Assembly (NCBI GenBank): GCA_001940645.1
Contig: MDVS01000047.1
Span: 62,001 to 126,000, forward strand
DNA: 64,000 nucleotides
Direction: 5' to 3'
DNA from: Candidatus Heimdallarchaeota archaeon LC_3
Lineage (GTDB): Archaea > Asgardarchaeota > Heimdallarchaeia > Hodarchaeales > LC-3
Below, one piece after another: positions 1-9,320 of this stretch (positions are counted from its first letter, which is position 1; each line of letters begins with the position of its first letter). The position numbers were made by a program, and so were the translations under genes. The notes beneath the pieces are model-generated. The model saw nothing but the letters and a program-made list of their open reading frames with translations, did no database searches and had not been told where the DNA came from.

Positions 1-211
1 ATAAATACGCAGCCTCAAAAACTGTCAATTCTAAAGGTCTAGAAAATTTTGAAGTTTTTGGTTTTTTTATACCAGTAGGATTTCCGTAATAACCAAAACG
101 ATAAAGAATTGTTCCTTGATCTGGATCCCATACAATAGCTTTTTCACCAATTAGATTAACAACAACTGGTCTCTCTGGTGGTATCCTGTAATCCAATAAT
201 TCTTCTTTCAT
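1..211 (-). CDS. endA: tRNA-splicing endonuclease EndA, N-terminal part
   Basis: The first 70 codons of a gene that runs off the left edge of the window. The readable protein starts MKEELLDYR and contains IVWDPDQGTILYRFGYYGNP, then GIKKPK and PLELTVFEAAYL. This pattern (WDP, YxxGxYGxPxGIxKPK, PLELxxxEAxYL) is typical of the N-terminal domain of archaeal EndA, which cuts introns out of pre-tRNA at bulge-helix-bulge motifs. The catalytic C-terminal domain lies outside the window, so activity and subunit type (alpha2, alpha4 and so on) cannot be judged. The ATG at 211 is the natural start. The upstream neighbour on the same strand is the RPA32-like gene, 40 bp away. Confidence 0.85.
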   Translation of the reverse strand, partial: MKEELLDYRIPPERPVVVNLIGEKAIVWDPDQGTILYRFGYYGNPTGIKKPKTSKFSRPLELTVFEAAYL

Positions 212-251
212 TAATTTAAACAAATCCTAAAAAAATAAATTATTGATTAAT

Positions 252-1034
252 CTAGTCATTTACTTTATATCTTCGAAATGTGGGTTCATATAGATCCCCT
301 TCCATTTGCATATTAAAAATAATGTCTTCCAATTCATTTTCTTCTAATGAACGAATTTCATCTAATTTCATTTTAATAGTTTCAAGAGCTACACCATCAG
401 AACTGTCTTCATTTTTTATTATTGATATAATTATTGATTCGAAACTTTGCTCTGAATCATTTAATGATTCCAAGTTTTTCTCATTATTTAATTGAGTAGT
501 CTCGGCATGAACAACATTAGTTAATAAAGTTTCTGGAACTGAACTGCTATCTACTTTAACATATTCTCTTTGATAAGAAGAACTAGCATTAATTTTCTTA
601 ACCATTTCAGGATAATACTTTTTTTGTAAATTTGTATCCATAATATGTAATAATTCTTTTTGAGGATCTTCAAGTTTCACGATTGTCGTAGGTCGAATAA
701 ATAATTCCATGGTATTATCATCATTATTAGGTAAAAACTCTACAGAACCCATGACTTCAATGAAATCCCACGATTTCATGTCTTGAATTAAATGTTCATC
801 GGATGTGTGTATCCAAACACCAGCAGAATAATCATTTACAAAGAACTTGAATATAATTTGATTTTCTCTTCCACTAATCTCTGATAATTCGATAATATAT
901 CCTTGAATTAATATTAACTCATATAATAGGCCTTTATTATTCTTTAATGAATATACATTACCCTCTTCTATCAAATCTGATTGATAAAGATCGTTAATAT
1001 TTATTCTAAGCAGTGAACTAGTATTAAAACTCAA
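252..1034 (-). CDS. RPA32-like single-stranded DNA-binding protein (OB fold plus winged helix)
   Basis: A 260-aa protein with the layout of eukaryotic RPA2/RPA32. An OB-fold domain covers about residues 25-125 (IQGYIIELSEISG, then FVNDYSAGVWIHT, then WDFIEVMGSVEFL). A low-complexity Ser/Asn/Glu linker covers about 145-205. A C-terminal winged-helix domain covers about 210-258 and ends MEGDLYEPTFRRYKV, close to the RPA_C ending in which a Gly-x-hydrophobic-Tyr-x-Pro turn precedes the last strand. The expected role is single-strand binding in replication and repair with an RPA70-like partner encoded elsewhere. The start is a TTG. Archaeal RPA-associated proteins of the COG3390 type are the main alternative, and the winged helix at the C-terminus fits both. 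Confidence 0.7.
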   Translation of the reverse strand: MSFNTSSLLRININDLYQSDLIEEGNVYSLKNNKGLLYELILIQGYIIELSEISGRENQIIFKFFVNDYSAGVWIHTSDEHLIQDMKSWDFIEVMGSVEFLPNNDDNTMELFIRPTTIVKLEDPQKELLHIMDTNLQKKYYPEMVKKINASSSYQREYVKVDSSSVPETLLTNVVHAETTQLNNEKNLESLNDSEQSFESIIISIIKNEDSSDGVALETIKMKLDEIRSLEENELEDIIFNMQMEGDLYEPTFRRYKVND

Positions 1035-1149
1035 TTCAAGATCATTCCAATTATTTTTACTGAAATAAAGAAGCTTAATTATATAAATTTATTTGATTAT
1101 TTATTCGTTAAGTATTTAATAATATGCTGAAATTGTGAAAAAAGTCATT

Positions 1150-1593
1150 TTAAAGCCAAGGTGAGTTGATAGGATTCCAATTGACTAATTCTTTGAAAAA
1201 TAACTTTATTTCGTATTGTGCACGGTCAGTTGCATCACTAGCATGTACAATATTGTTATCAATAGTTAAACCAAAGTCACCTCTAATTGTACCTGGTTCT
1301 GCTTCATTGGGTTTTGTTGCACCAACTAATTTTCTAACTACTGCAATAGCATCTTTACCTTCCCATACAGAAACAACAACTGGCCCACTTTTTACGTAAT
1401 TAACAAGTTTTTCAAAAAATACTTTTCCTTTATGAACATCATAAAGCTGTTCGGCTAATGCTTGGTCAATACTAACAAATTTAAGTGCTTTAAGATTCAA
1501 GCCTTTTAATTCAAATCTTGATATTATCTGTCCAATTAATCCTCTCTGAACGGAATCAGGTTTAATCATAACGAATGTTTGTTCCATTTTCAT
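1150..1593 (-). CDS. ndk: Nucleoside diphosphate kinase
   Basis: A 147-aa, full-length NDK, which transfers the gamma phosphate between NTPs and NDPs through a phosphohistidine. The N-terminus reads EQTFVMIKPDSVQRGLIG, the usual nucleotide-binding start. The catalytic loop is NIVHASD with the active His at about residue 117; most family members have Gly after this His, and here it is Ala. The middle segment GTIRGDFG is also standard. Two ATGs lie close together (M1 and M3), and a GGAA just before the first supports either. It probably has its own transcript: the next gene on this strand is 115 bp downstream. Confidence 0.96.
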   Translation of the reverse strand: MKMEQTFVMIKPDSVQRGLIGQIISRFELKGLNLKALKFVSIDQALAEQLYDVHKGKVFFEKLVNYVKSGPVVVSVWEGKDAIAVVRKLVGATKPNEAEPGTIRGDFGLTIDNNIVHASDATDRAQYEIKLFFKELVNWNPINSPWL

Positions 1594-2078
1594 TTCCTTC
1601 TGTTACGTTTATTCAAAGTTAGTAATAAAACAACCAATTTTTCTTAAGATATTGACGATTAAGAACTAATATTACAATTTTGATGTTAATTATATAATCT
1701 CCATAAAGACAATTGAGTTCTCTAAAGAATAATATTGATGTTAAATTAAAAAACACCATCAACTCTTAATTACTTCATAAACATGCAAATGTACTTAGGT
1801 AAATAAATAATTTTTACTTCATTCAGGCTTATAGTATACGAATCACTATGAATTATGAAACTATCCAAATTTTAACTATAAATATAAGAATCAATTTGAA
1901 AATAAATTATGTTGGATAATTTTCTCTAAGAAAGAATACTTAAATCAATAACTAAAATCTATTATTATCAGAATATAATTACCAATAAAAAAATCAAAGA
2001 TAATGAAATTAATCATTTTTGATTAATCATTTGAAATTAGATTAATTGTATTGAAATTTTTATAATATTTGATGTATT
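1594..2078. other. Intergenic region between ndk and deoC
   Basis: A 485-bp, very AT-rich divergent intergenic region. No open frame or RNA gene is apparent. It should carry the promoters of both ndk (leftward) and deoC (rightward). The only clear structure is the dyad at 2008-2027, listed separately. Confidence 0.6.
2008..2027. promoter_or_regulatory. Inverted repeat upstream of deoC, candidate operator
   Basis: Perfect 8-bp arms ATTAATCA and TGATTAAT separated by TTTT. The left-arm word ATTAATCATTT recurs at 2022-2032, so sites overlap with a 14-bp period. A TATA-like TTTTTATAAT lies about 25 bp before the deoC ATG at 2079, which suggests a leaderless or very short-leader transcript with the dyad just upstream of the core promoter. 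An operator role is inferred from position and symmetry; random AT-rich symmetry is possible. Confidence 0.45.
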
Positions 2079-3062
2079 ATGTCGGTCTCAACTCAAATGG
2101 AAGGTTTAAAGGTTGAACGTAATCCAGGAATACCATTAGAAATTGACTGGATAAAAGAAGTACGTGTGAATAGAAGCGCTGTCGAAAAAAGGACTATTAC
2201 TAATACTAAAAGAAGAACAGTAAAAAAAGATTGGCAAGCGGCATGGTTATTAAAAGCAATTTCCTGTATTGACCTAACTACCTTGGCAGGTGACGATACT
2301 CCAGGAAGAGTTAAACGCTTATGTGCTAAAGCTAAAAATCCGGTACGACAAGATATATTAGAGAAATTAAATGTAACTGATTTGAATTTACAAGTTGCAG
2401 CGGTTTGTGTATACCATAAAATGGCTCAAACAGCATTAGAAGCATTGAAAGGAACTAATATTCCTGTTGCAGTAGTTTCAACAGGATTTCCTGCTGGGTC
2501 TACCTCCTTAGATACAAAATTACAGGAAATAAAAAATTCTGTCGGAATTGGAGCGACGGAAATTGATATTGTTATTTCAAGAGATTATGTTTTAACAGGG
2601 AATTGGGAAGATCTTTATAATGAAGTTGCAGAATTTAGAAAAGCTTGTGGCTCTGCGCATATGAAAACAATCCTTGCTACAGGTGATTTAGCAACATTTA
2701 GAAATGTCTATAAAGCAAGTTTAGTTTGTATGATGGCAGGAGCTGATTTTATTAAAACATCCACTGGAAAGGAAAAAGTTAATGCGACATTACCAGTAGG
2801 TTTAGTAATGATGCGTGCTATTAGAGAATATTTTGAAAAAACAAACGGAAATCAAGTTGGTTTAAAAGCTGCTGGTGGAATTTCCGATGCTAAATTAGCC
2901 ACACAATGGCTAATGCTACTTAAAGAAGAATTGAATGATTGGGTACATCCTAAATTATTTAGAATTGGTGCAAGCAGCTTATTGCTCGATATTGAAAGAC
3001 AATTAGAACATTTCTCTTCAGGAGGACATTATTCGGCAAGACATCATTTCGGTATGGGATAA
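2079..3062 (+). CDS. deoC: Deoxyribose-phosphate aldolase, long eukaryotic-type
   Basis: A 327-aa class I aldolase that splits 2-deoxyribose-5-phosphate into glyceraldehyde-3-phosphate and acetaldehyde. The Schiff-base lysine is in DFIKTSTGKE (K226) and the second catalytic lysine is in GLKAAGGIS (K263). The protein is about 70-110 aa longer than common bacterial DeoC and has the N-terminal extension of animal DERA: RNPGIPL, then VRVNRSAVEKRT, RRTVKKDWQAAWLLKA and CIDLTTLAGDDT can be recalled almost word for word from human DERA. The C-terminus ends RHHFGMG. The ALDH16-type dehydrogenase gene follows after 23 bp and can remove the acetaldehyde. Together they suggest catabolism of deoxynucleosides. 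Confidence 0.95.
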   Translation: MSVSTQMEGLKVERNPGIPLEIDWIKEVRVNRSAVEKRTITNTKRRTVKKDWQAAWLLKAISCIDLTTLAGDDTPGRVKRLCAKAKNPVRQDILEKLNVTDLNLQVAAVCVYHKMAQTALEALKGTNIPVAVVSTGFPAGSTSLDTKLQEIKNSVGIGATEIDIVISRDYVLTGNWEDLYNEVAEFRKACGSAHMKTILATGDLATFRNVYKASLVCMMAGADFIKTSTGKEKVNATLPVGLVMMRAIREYFEKTNGNQVGLKAAGGISDAKLATQWLMLLKEELNDWVHPKLFRIGASSLLLDIERQLEHFSSGGHYSARHHFGMG

Positions 3063-3085
3063 GGAATAGAAGGTGTGCAAAAAAA

Positions 3086-5503
3086 GTGAATATAATGGAA
3101 ATTTATGAGTCTATGGAATATGGTCCTGCTCCAGAAAGCCAAGAAGTAGTGTTAAAATGGTTAAAAAAATACAATAATAAATTTGAATTATTTATAGGTG
3201 GAAAATGGGTAAAACCAAAGACACCGAAATATTTAGAAAGTATTAATCCTTCTAATGGGAAAAAGATAGCTGATTATGCACAAGCAGCGAAAGTGGATAT
3301 CGATAAAGCTGTTAAAATTGCATCTGAGGCTCAGAAAAAGTGGTGGAGTATTGGTGGACACAAACGCGCTCAATATCTATATGCATTAGCGCGTCAAATA
3401 CAAAAAAATGCTAGGTTATTTGCTGTTTTGGAAACGATGGATAATGGGAAACCGATCAGAGAAACCCGTGATATTGATATTCCTGTTGTTGCAAGACATT
3501 TTTATGCACATGCTGGTTGGGCTCAATTAATGGAAACAGAATTTCCTGATTATGAACCAGTAGGCGTTGTTGGAGCAATATGTCCATGGAATTTTCCATT
3601 GATGATGTTAGCATGGAAAATTGGACCCGCACTTGCCATGGGAAACACTATTGTTTTCAAACCAGCTCGTTATACGGTAATGTCAGCGTTGTTATTTGCA
3701 GAAATTTGTCAAATAGTTGGAATACCTCCGGGTGTTGTAAATATAATAACTGGAAATAGTGAAGTAGGAAAAGTTTTTGTAAATCATCCTAATATTAATA
3801 AAATAGCATTTACAGGCTCTACTGAAGTGGGACGATGGATTAGAAAAGCTACAGCTGGATCCGGTAAAGAATTAACCTTGGAATTAGGAGGGAAGTCACC
3901 TTTCATTGCTTTTGATGATGCTGATTTGGACAGTACAGTAGAAGGAATTGTAGATGCGATTTGGTTCAATCAAGGACAGGTCTGTTGTGCTGGATCAAGG
4001 TTACTTGTACATGAAAATATAGAAGACCGTTTGATAAGCAAAATAAAAGCTAGAATGGAAACTCTTAGAGTAGGTGATCCGTTAGACAAAACTACAGACA
4101 TTGGGGCTATAAATAATGAACCTCAACTTGAAACAATAAAAAAATACGTTGAAATTGGACAGAAAGAGGGGGGAATTGCTTGGCAACCATCAACAAAGTG
4201 CCCAACAGATGGATTTTTCTACCTACCAACGCTTTTTACTGAAACACATCCATCTTCGATTGTTAGCCAAGAAGAGATTTTTGGGCCTGTACTAGTAACT
4301 CATACATTTAGAACACCCGAAGAAGCAGTCCAACTAGCAAACAATACACGATTCGGTTTAGCTGCCAGCATCTGGACGGAAAATATTAACTTAGCACTAG
4401 ATGTTGCTCCAAAAATAAAAGCTGGAACCATCTGGATTAACTGTACAAATTTATTTGATGCATCAAGTGGGTTTGGTGGTTATCGTGAAAGTGGATTTGG
4501 TCGGGAAGGAGGAAAAGAAGGCTTATGGGGTTATATTAAACCAAAATGGGAAAATAAAGAAGAAAAGAAGGTAAAAAAGAAAGAAACACCAAAAGAGAAA
4601 CCTCTAGAAGACATTGAAGAAACTCCGAAGGACAATAATAATTTAGAAATTTCCTTTCCTAATATTGACCGGACAGCTAAAATGTTCATTGGTGGTAAAC
4701 AAGTCCGACCTGATCAAACCTATAGCATAATTATTAACAATCCTAAGGGCGATTATGTTGGAGAGGTAGGACAAGGTAACAGAAAGGATATAAGAAATGC
4801 AGTGGAATCAGCTCACAAAACGAACTGGGTAAAAACTAATGGTCATACACGGGCTCAAATTTTATATTATATCGCTGAAAATTTAGCACAAAGATCCCTA
4901 GAAATGGCGTTAAGAATAGAAAAAATGACTGGAAAATCCTTGACAGAAGCAACTAAAGAAGTTGAACTTTCCATCGAACGAATTTTCTATTATGCTGCTT
5001 ATTCAGACAAGTTTGATGGGGCTGTTCACCAGACTTTGGTGAGATATGTAACTCAAGCAATGAATGAACCAATCGGAGTAATGGGGATAATCTGCCCAAA
5101 TGAACCACCTTTATTAGGTTTTATATCTTCTATCATACCTGCTATAGCTATGGGTAATTCAGTAATTGCAGTACCATCCCAAGACTTTCCATTGTCAGCT
5201 ACAGACTTCTATCAAATATTAGAAACTTCAGATTTACCTCCTGGTGTATTAAATATTGTAACCGGAGACCAATTACAATTAGCTGAAGTTTTAGCAAATC
5301 ACGATGATATTGAATCTATGTGGTATTTTGGATCAGAAGAAGGCAGTAAAATGGTTGAAGAGGCCTCAGCAGGGAATATGAAGAGAACATGGGTTAATTA
5401 TGGAAAACAAAGAAATTGGTTTGTTAACGAACAAGGTCAGGGATTAAGGTTTTTAAGAGAATCCACACATGTAAAGAATATTTGGATACCTTATGGCGAA
5501 TAA
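3086..5503 (+). CDS. ALDH16-type double-domain aldehyde dehydrogenase
   Basis: An 805-aa fusion of two aldehyde dehydrogenase domains. Domain 1 (about 30-490) is complete: CPWNFPLMM, FTGSTEVG, the general-base Glu in LTLELGGKSP, and the catalytic Cys in GQVCCAGSR (C300). A Lys/Glu-rich linker follows (about 490-530). Domain 2 (about 545-805) has an ALDH-like start (AKMFIGGK, IGVMGIICPNEPP) but ends near where the catalytic Cys would lie and carries no such residue. This matches the ALDH16 family, where the second domain is a degenerate, probably structural copy. It is in an operon with deoC, so acetaldehyde is the likely substrate. GTG at 3086 sits 11 nt behind an AAGGTG; ATG at 3095 is an alternative start. 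Confidence 0.9.
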   Translation: MNIMEIYESMEYGPAPESQEVVLKWLKKYNNKFELFIGGKWVKPKTPKYLESINPSNGKKIADYAQAAKVDIDKAVKIASEAQKKWWSIGGHKRAQYLYALARQIQKNARLFAVLETMDNGKPIRETRDIDIPVVARHFYAHAGWAQLMETEFPDYEPVGVVGAICPWNFPLMMLAWKIGPALAMGNTIVFKPARYTVMSALLFAEICQIVGIPPGVVNIITGNSEVGKVFVNHPNINKIAFTGSTEVGRWIRKATAGSGKELTLELGGKSPFIAFDDADLDSTVEGIVDAIWFNQGQVCCAGSRLLVHENIEDRLISKIKARMETLRVGDPLDKTTDIGAINNEPQLETIKKYVEIGQKEGGIAWQPSTKCPTDGFFYLPTLFTETHPSSIVSQEEIFGPVLVTHTFRTPEEAVQLANNTRFGLAASIWTENINLALDVAPKIKAGTIWINCTNLFDASSGFGGYRESGFGREGGKEGLWGYIKPKWENKEEKKVKKKETPKEKPLEDIEETPKDNNNLEISFPNIDRTAKMFIGGKQVRPDQTYSIIINNPKGDYVGEVGQGNRKDIRNAVESAHKTNWVKTNGHTRAQILYYIAENLAQRSLEMALRIEKMTGKSLTEATKEVELSIERIFYYAAYSDKFDGAVHQTLVRYVTQAMNEPIGVMGIICPNEPPLLGFISSIIPAIAMGNSVIAVPSQDFPLSATDFYQILETSDLPPGVLNIVTGDQLQLAEVLANHDDIESMWYFGSEEGSKMVEEASAGNMKRTWVNYGKQRNWFVNEQGQGLRFLRESTHVKNIWIPYGE

Positions 5504-5694
5504 TACTCATTTTTTATCTCTTCTATTATTAATTTTTTTTCTTTTGTGTAACTAAGGAAAATTAATACTTTGAATTAATAATTTAATTGGGTTATTTTCA
5601 TCGTTATTGAAAGATTTTCAACTGCATTTTTATCATATAATAATTATTTACAATCAATAATGTTCTAGGTAATGTTTTAGGCGCGTAGAAAAAC

Positions 5695-8145
5695 ATGCAA
5701 GAAATTAATTACGTTAATTTCCTTTTCACGGATGTAGGTTTAGCAATAATAGGGTTTATTATAGCTGTGTTCATATTTTTATTAGAATCGTATAAATATC
5801 TTAAATATAAAACTCGTAGTGAAGTTTTAGACTTTAGTTTAATGGGAGTAATATTCTTAGCATCCTATATACCATTTCAAGATCTATTTTTATCTTTTTT
5901 AAGTGCAATGCTAGCCTTGATGGTAATAGGTGTATATGAATTAAGAGAAGCTCCTGTTTGGTATAGATTGATGGGAGCATTTACATTATCTTATGCATAT
6001 GTGTTAATTGCGTTATTACTAGAAAAATTAGTAGTAATAATGAATTGGACGAGTACGTTAGGATTAGAAAAAGCTAGCCAAATTACTGGTTTTGCGTTAT
6101 CAACATTACTTTGGGTATTACTCATCTTTTTTGTCTTATTCTTTGGCCGAAGATTTATTCTTGTCAGTCGGTTCTTATCACCTCAATATGTCTATTTATT
6201 CCTTTATGCACTGGTGTATCTATTAGTATCTCAAATTCAGGAATTCGATTGGTCGATGAGAATTGTTGGGATTATCATTGTAAATGGAATAATTTACCTG
6301 CTTTCAGGTCCTATTTTGACCTTTATTTTTGGAATTAAGACTCTAGAGGATGAAAGGGTTTTGAGATTAATGGATGAGGTGCAAGAAAAAGTTAAAACAC
6401 CAGTCAAGCATATAGGATTTGTTAGCGCACCAATAGTAAATGCATTTGCATATGGACCATGGTTTGATCAAAGAATTGCCTTCATAGTAAATGATATTAA
6501 TGATTTCAAAGATGAAGAAATTTTAGGGATTGCAGCTCACGAATTGGCACATTTAAAACATAAACATACTTTATTACTCCTTTTCATTGGTTGGGGTGAC
6601 CAAATTATAAGATTCCTTGTTGGAATCCCTGTATCCATTTATGATTTTGCTGCAGGGATAGAAGATGTTGTAAATCCAAACAGTCTCCTTATAATGCTTG
6701 GTTTCAATATTCGATGGAACATTACACTTTATTATATTGTTAATATTATAATCTTTGCTTTTATGGTTGTATTTATAAGGATGTTTGAAGCACAGGCAGA
6801 TAGAACTACGATTGAAGTAGGTTATGGTACTGAATTAGGAAAAGCTCTTTATAAACTTGAAGGATTCTATCAAGGAATTGCTGGAGAAATTGGAATGAAT
6901 GCTCAGCTTTTAACAAATAAACAGAGAACCTTAGCAGAAGAAAAGAGATTTATGGGTGATGCTGCAAATGAATTGCATAATAAATTAATGAATGCACCAA
7001 GATATGGTTTATTTATGAATTTAATTGTTTCTCACCCTCCAACCGCTTATAGAATTGCAACAATATTACAACCAGAAAGAATGGGTATAAGAAAGCTTGC
7101 TCTATTACCTTTAGCACTAATTTTTCCATTTTTCAGGAAAAGAAATCTAAAATTATTAAGAGAACAATCAGATGCTTTCAGTAAATTATTAACAGAAAAA
7201 TATAATTCAGAATGGGAATCCGTTGACAGTTTTAGAAATACCACTTATTTAAAAAAAACCTATGAATATTATCTAAATAGACAAATCATTGCTAAAAACA
7301 AATATGATAATAACAAACCAGTTGTTATTGGAAAAGTTGTTAAAATAATTGAAAAAAATAATATTGTTGAACCTTATATTCTTGAAATAGAATCAGAAGA
7401 TAATAAAACACACTTTGTTTCTTTGAAAACATATAACCTTAGTATTTTTGAACCTAACAATATCTATGTATTAAAAAATATGTCAATAGCCAAATTGGAA
7501 TCATTTGAGTATAAAAAGAAGAACTTGAGATACGTTTATTCACAAGAAAATAAAAATATAAAGCTAGATTATTTGGGTGAAATTTTACCTTCAGTATTCA
7601 CATCTAATAGTCCATTAGTTTATCATTCGAGGGGAAGAACAAATTTTGTAAAAATAAATAAAATTAATGGTCTTTCCATACAGGATTTCTTGTCTTCTCA
7701 AGATTTAACATCAAAACCAAAGTTGAACATAAAAAATTGGATAATTAACGGTCAAGATTATATGTCTAATGAAGAAATTGAATTGGAAGGCAAAAATCTT
7801 ATAATTTCATCACCTCCACTCTTTATTCCATTTTATAAACGCTTTATAGATCAAAACACAAAGTTTATTGAAGCTTTAGCACTTGAAAATATTACAATTA
7901 CATTGTACTCAAGTGTGGATCCCGATATTGGAATTCATTGTCAGCTTAATTTGGAAAAAGTCGATGGAAAAATACAATATGAAATACTTGGTGATTCAAA
8001 TCCTATTGATATTAAAGTAAAACAAATTGATGGTCTTGTACTTCGATCACCGAACTTTTTATTACTTCCAAAGAATGAAAATGGCTTTTTTACAAGAATA
8101 TTTATGAAATTATCTAATAGAAGTTCAATGAAGTATTCTCTCTAA
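5695..8145 (+). CDS. M48-family (HtpX/Ste24-like) membrane metalloprotease with long C-terminal domain
   Basis: An 816-aa membrane protein. About six hydrophobic segments fill residues 10-230. The zinc-protease motif HELAH follows at H282-H286, with the third ligand Glu at about E365 in FEAQADR, as in the M48 family. Two further hydrophobic segments lie between and around these motifs (about 290-305 and 345-360). From about residue 480 there are some 330 residues of soluble, beta-rich sequence that I do not recognise. HtpX proteins are usually about 280-350 aa, so both the N-terminal membrane part and the C-terminal domain are extensions. The likely role is membrane protein quality control or processing. 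The gene stands alone, 191 bp after the ALDH gene. Confidence 0.8.
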   Translation: MQEINYVNFLFTDVGLAIIGFIIAVFIFLLESYKYLKYKTRSEVLDFSLMGVIFLASYIPFQDLFLSFLSAMLALMVIGVYELREAPVWYRLMGAFTLSYAYVLIALLLEKLVVIMNWTSTLGLEKASQITGFALSTLLWVLLIFFVLFFGRRFILVSRFLSPQYVYLFLYALVYLLVSQIQEFDWSMRIVGIIIVNGIIYLLSGPILTFIFGIKTLEDERVLRLMDEVQEKVKTPVKHIGFVSAPIVNAFAYGPWFDQRIAFIVNDINDFKDEEILGIAAHELAHLKHKHTLLLLFIGWGDQIIRFLVGIPVSIYDFAAGIEDVVNPNSLLIMLGFNIRWNITLYYIVNIIIFAFMVVFIRMFEAQADRTTIEVGYGTELGKALYKLEGFYQGIAGEIGMNAQLLTNKQRTLAEEKRFMGDAANELHNKLMNAPRYGLFMNLIVSHPPTAYRIATILQPERMGIRKLALLPLALIFPFFRKRNLKLLREQSDAFSKLLTEKYNSEWESVDSFRNTTYLKKTYEYYLNRQIIAKNKYDNNKPVVIGKVVKIIEKNNIVEPYILEIESEDNKTHFVSLKTYNLSIFEPNNIYVLKNMSIAKLESFEYKKKNLRYVYSQENKNIKLDYLGEILPSVFTSNSPLVYHSRGRTNFVKINKINGLSIQDFLSSQDLTSKPKLNIKNWIINGQDYMSNEEIELEGKNLIISSPPLFIPFYKRFIDQNTKFIEALALENITITLYSSVDPDIGIHCQLNLEKVDGKIQYEILGDSNPIDIKVKQIDGLVLRSPNFLLLPKNENGFFTRIFMKLSNRSSMKYSL

Positions 8146-8467
8146 ATTTAATTTTAAAATTCCATTATCATAATGAATAAAGAAAATATTTACCATTGTT
8201 AGTAGTCTTTTGTATGAACTTAACTCAGCAGCTAGGGTATAATTATAAACCTTCTTCTAAATTTACAAAGATTAGTATATCAGATCTATATTGAGAAAGA
8301 TTATTTTGATTGATGTCATATCTTGGAGAAAAAAAGTAATTCCTATTATAAACCAAAATATTTTCATATTGAAAGAATGAAATGAAGCAAAAAATGGATC
8401 TTAATTATTAGAATTTGAGTAAAAAATAAAGATTCATGCATCTATAGATAATTTTGAAAACAAACCT
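8146..8467. other. Intergenic region, convergent genes
   Basis: A 322-bp AT-rich gap between the 3' ends of the M48 protease gene and the profilin gene. I see no open frame, RNA gene or clear repeat in it. Confidence 0.5.
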
Positions 8468-8845
8468 TTATTGAAATTTAGCTGCCATCATGGCTATTTC
8501 AGCATGAATATTTAAGGGAGGTAAACCACTTGTAGTTAAAAATTCATGAGATGTCCATGAGAGAAAGACATAACCATTAGGGGCTTTTTGAAGTATAATT
8601 AATCCTCCTCCGGCCATATTTCTACCTACGAATGAAACACCAGGTTCATTTCTAAAACTTGAAAACTTTGTTCCAGCTACTGTAATGGATGGAGCAGAGC
8701 CCATCCATTGTCTCAAAACTTCTGAACCATTGACTTGCCAATTTTCATTGTTAGTCCAGTAAATAGCCCCATTAGGATCTAGTATTACTACATACGATAC
8801 ATATTGGCTTTGTATAAGACTGTTTAAATCATCTGAGTATGACAT
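8468..8845 (-). CDS. Asgard profilin-like actin-binding protein
   Basis: About 125 aa from the ATG at 8845. The pattern follows profilin: an N-terminal helix (DDLNSLIQSQ), a first strand pair SYVVILDPNGAIYWTN, and a C-terminal half with AGGGLIILQKAPNGYVFLSW leading into a last helix NIHAEIAMMAAKF, comparable to the GGI-strand, long hairpin and C-terminal helix of profilins. Profilins bind actin monomers and regulate filament growth; Asgard profilins are known to work on actin. A longer form from an ATG at 8914 would add 23 residues encoded partly by a poly-A run. I prefer 8845 because it gives normal profilin length and has GGA-rich sequence upstream. No actin gene is in the window. Confidence 0.65.
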   Translation of the reverse strand: MSYSDDLNSLIQSQYVSYVVILDPNGAIYWTNNENWQVNGSEVLRQWMGSAPSITVAGTKFSSFRNEPGVSFVGRNMAGGGLIILQKAPNGYVFLSWTSHEFLTTSGLPPLNIHAEIAMMAAKFQ

Positions 8846-8914
8846 TTCCTTATTTCCTATCCTGAATATATTTTTTGGAATTTTTTTTTTTTTTAAAATA
8901 AATCCGTCTTTCAT

Positions 8915-9320
8915 TTTGTGTTTTGAAATAAAATAAACTTTAATTGGATATAATAATTCTTAAGCTTTTAATCCATTTTATTCTTTAAAAATATTTAAAT
9001 CGGAGTAGCTTTTTTCAATGGGAATTGATGTGATAAAAACTTTTGACTAGTAAAATAAGTAGATAACCACAATATGGGTAAAAAGTAACATGCTTTCATC
9101 TGCTTTCTATAAAATAACTAATTAGGGAAATTTTACTAAAAAATTTATTTATATCAACTATTTAAAAATTAAATTTTATCTATTTTTTAATAAGATGGAC
9201 TTAACTTATTTTTAATTTAAATTCTTGAGCTTTTTTCGTCTTTTAATTATTAAATAATTTTATATAAATCATCAATAATCTGACATTTAATTTAAGAGTT
9301 TTCTTTGGAGAAATTTTAAA
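8915..9320. other. Intergenic region, divergent genes
   Basis: A 406-bp region, among the most AT-rich of the window, between the divergent profilin and HEAT-repeat genes. It should hold two promoters. TATA-like words are so frequent that none can be singled out. No open frame or RNA gene was seen. Confidence 0.5.

Noticed and set aside
2008..2032. Short direct repeats as the start of a CRISPR-like array
   Set aside because: Only two 11-bp copies with 14-bp period; no spacers or cas genes. Better read as an operator-like dyad.
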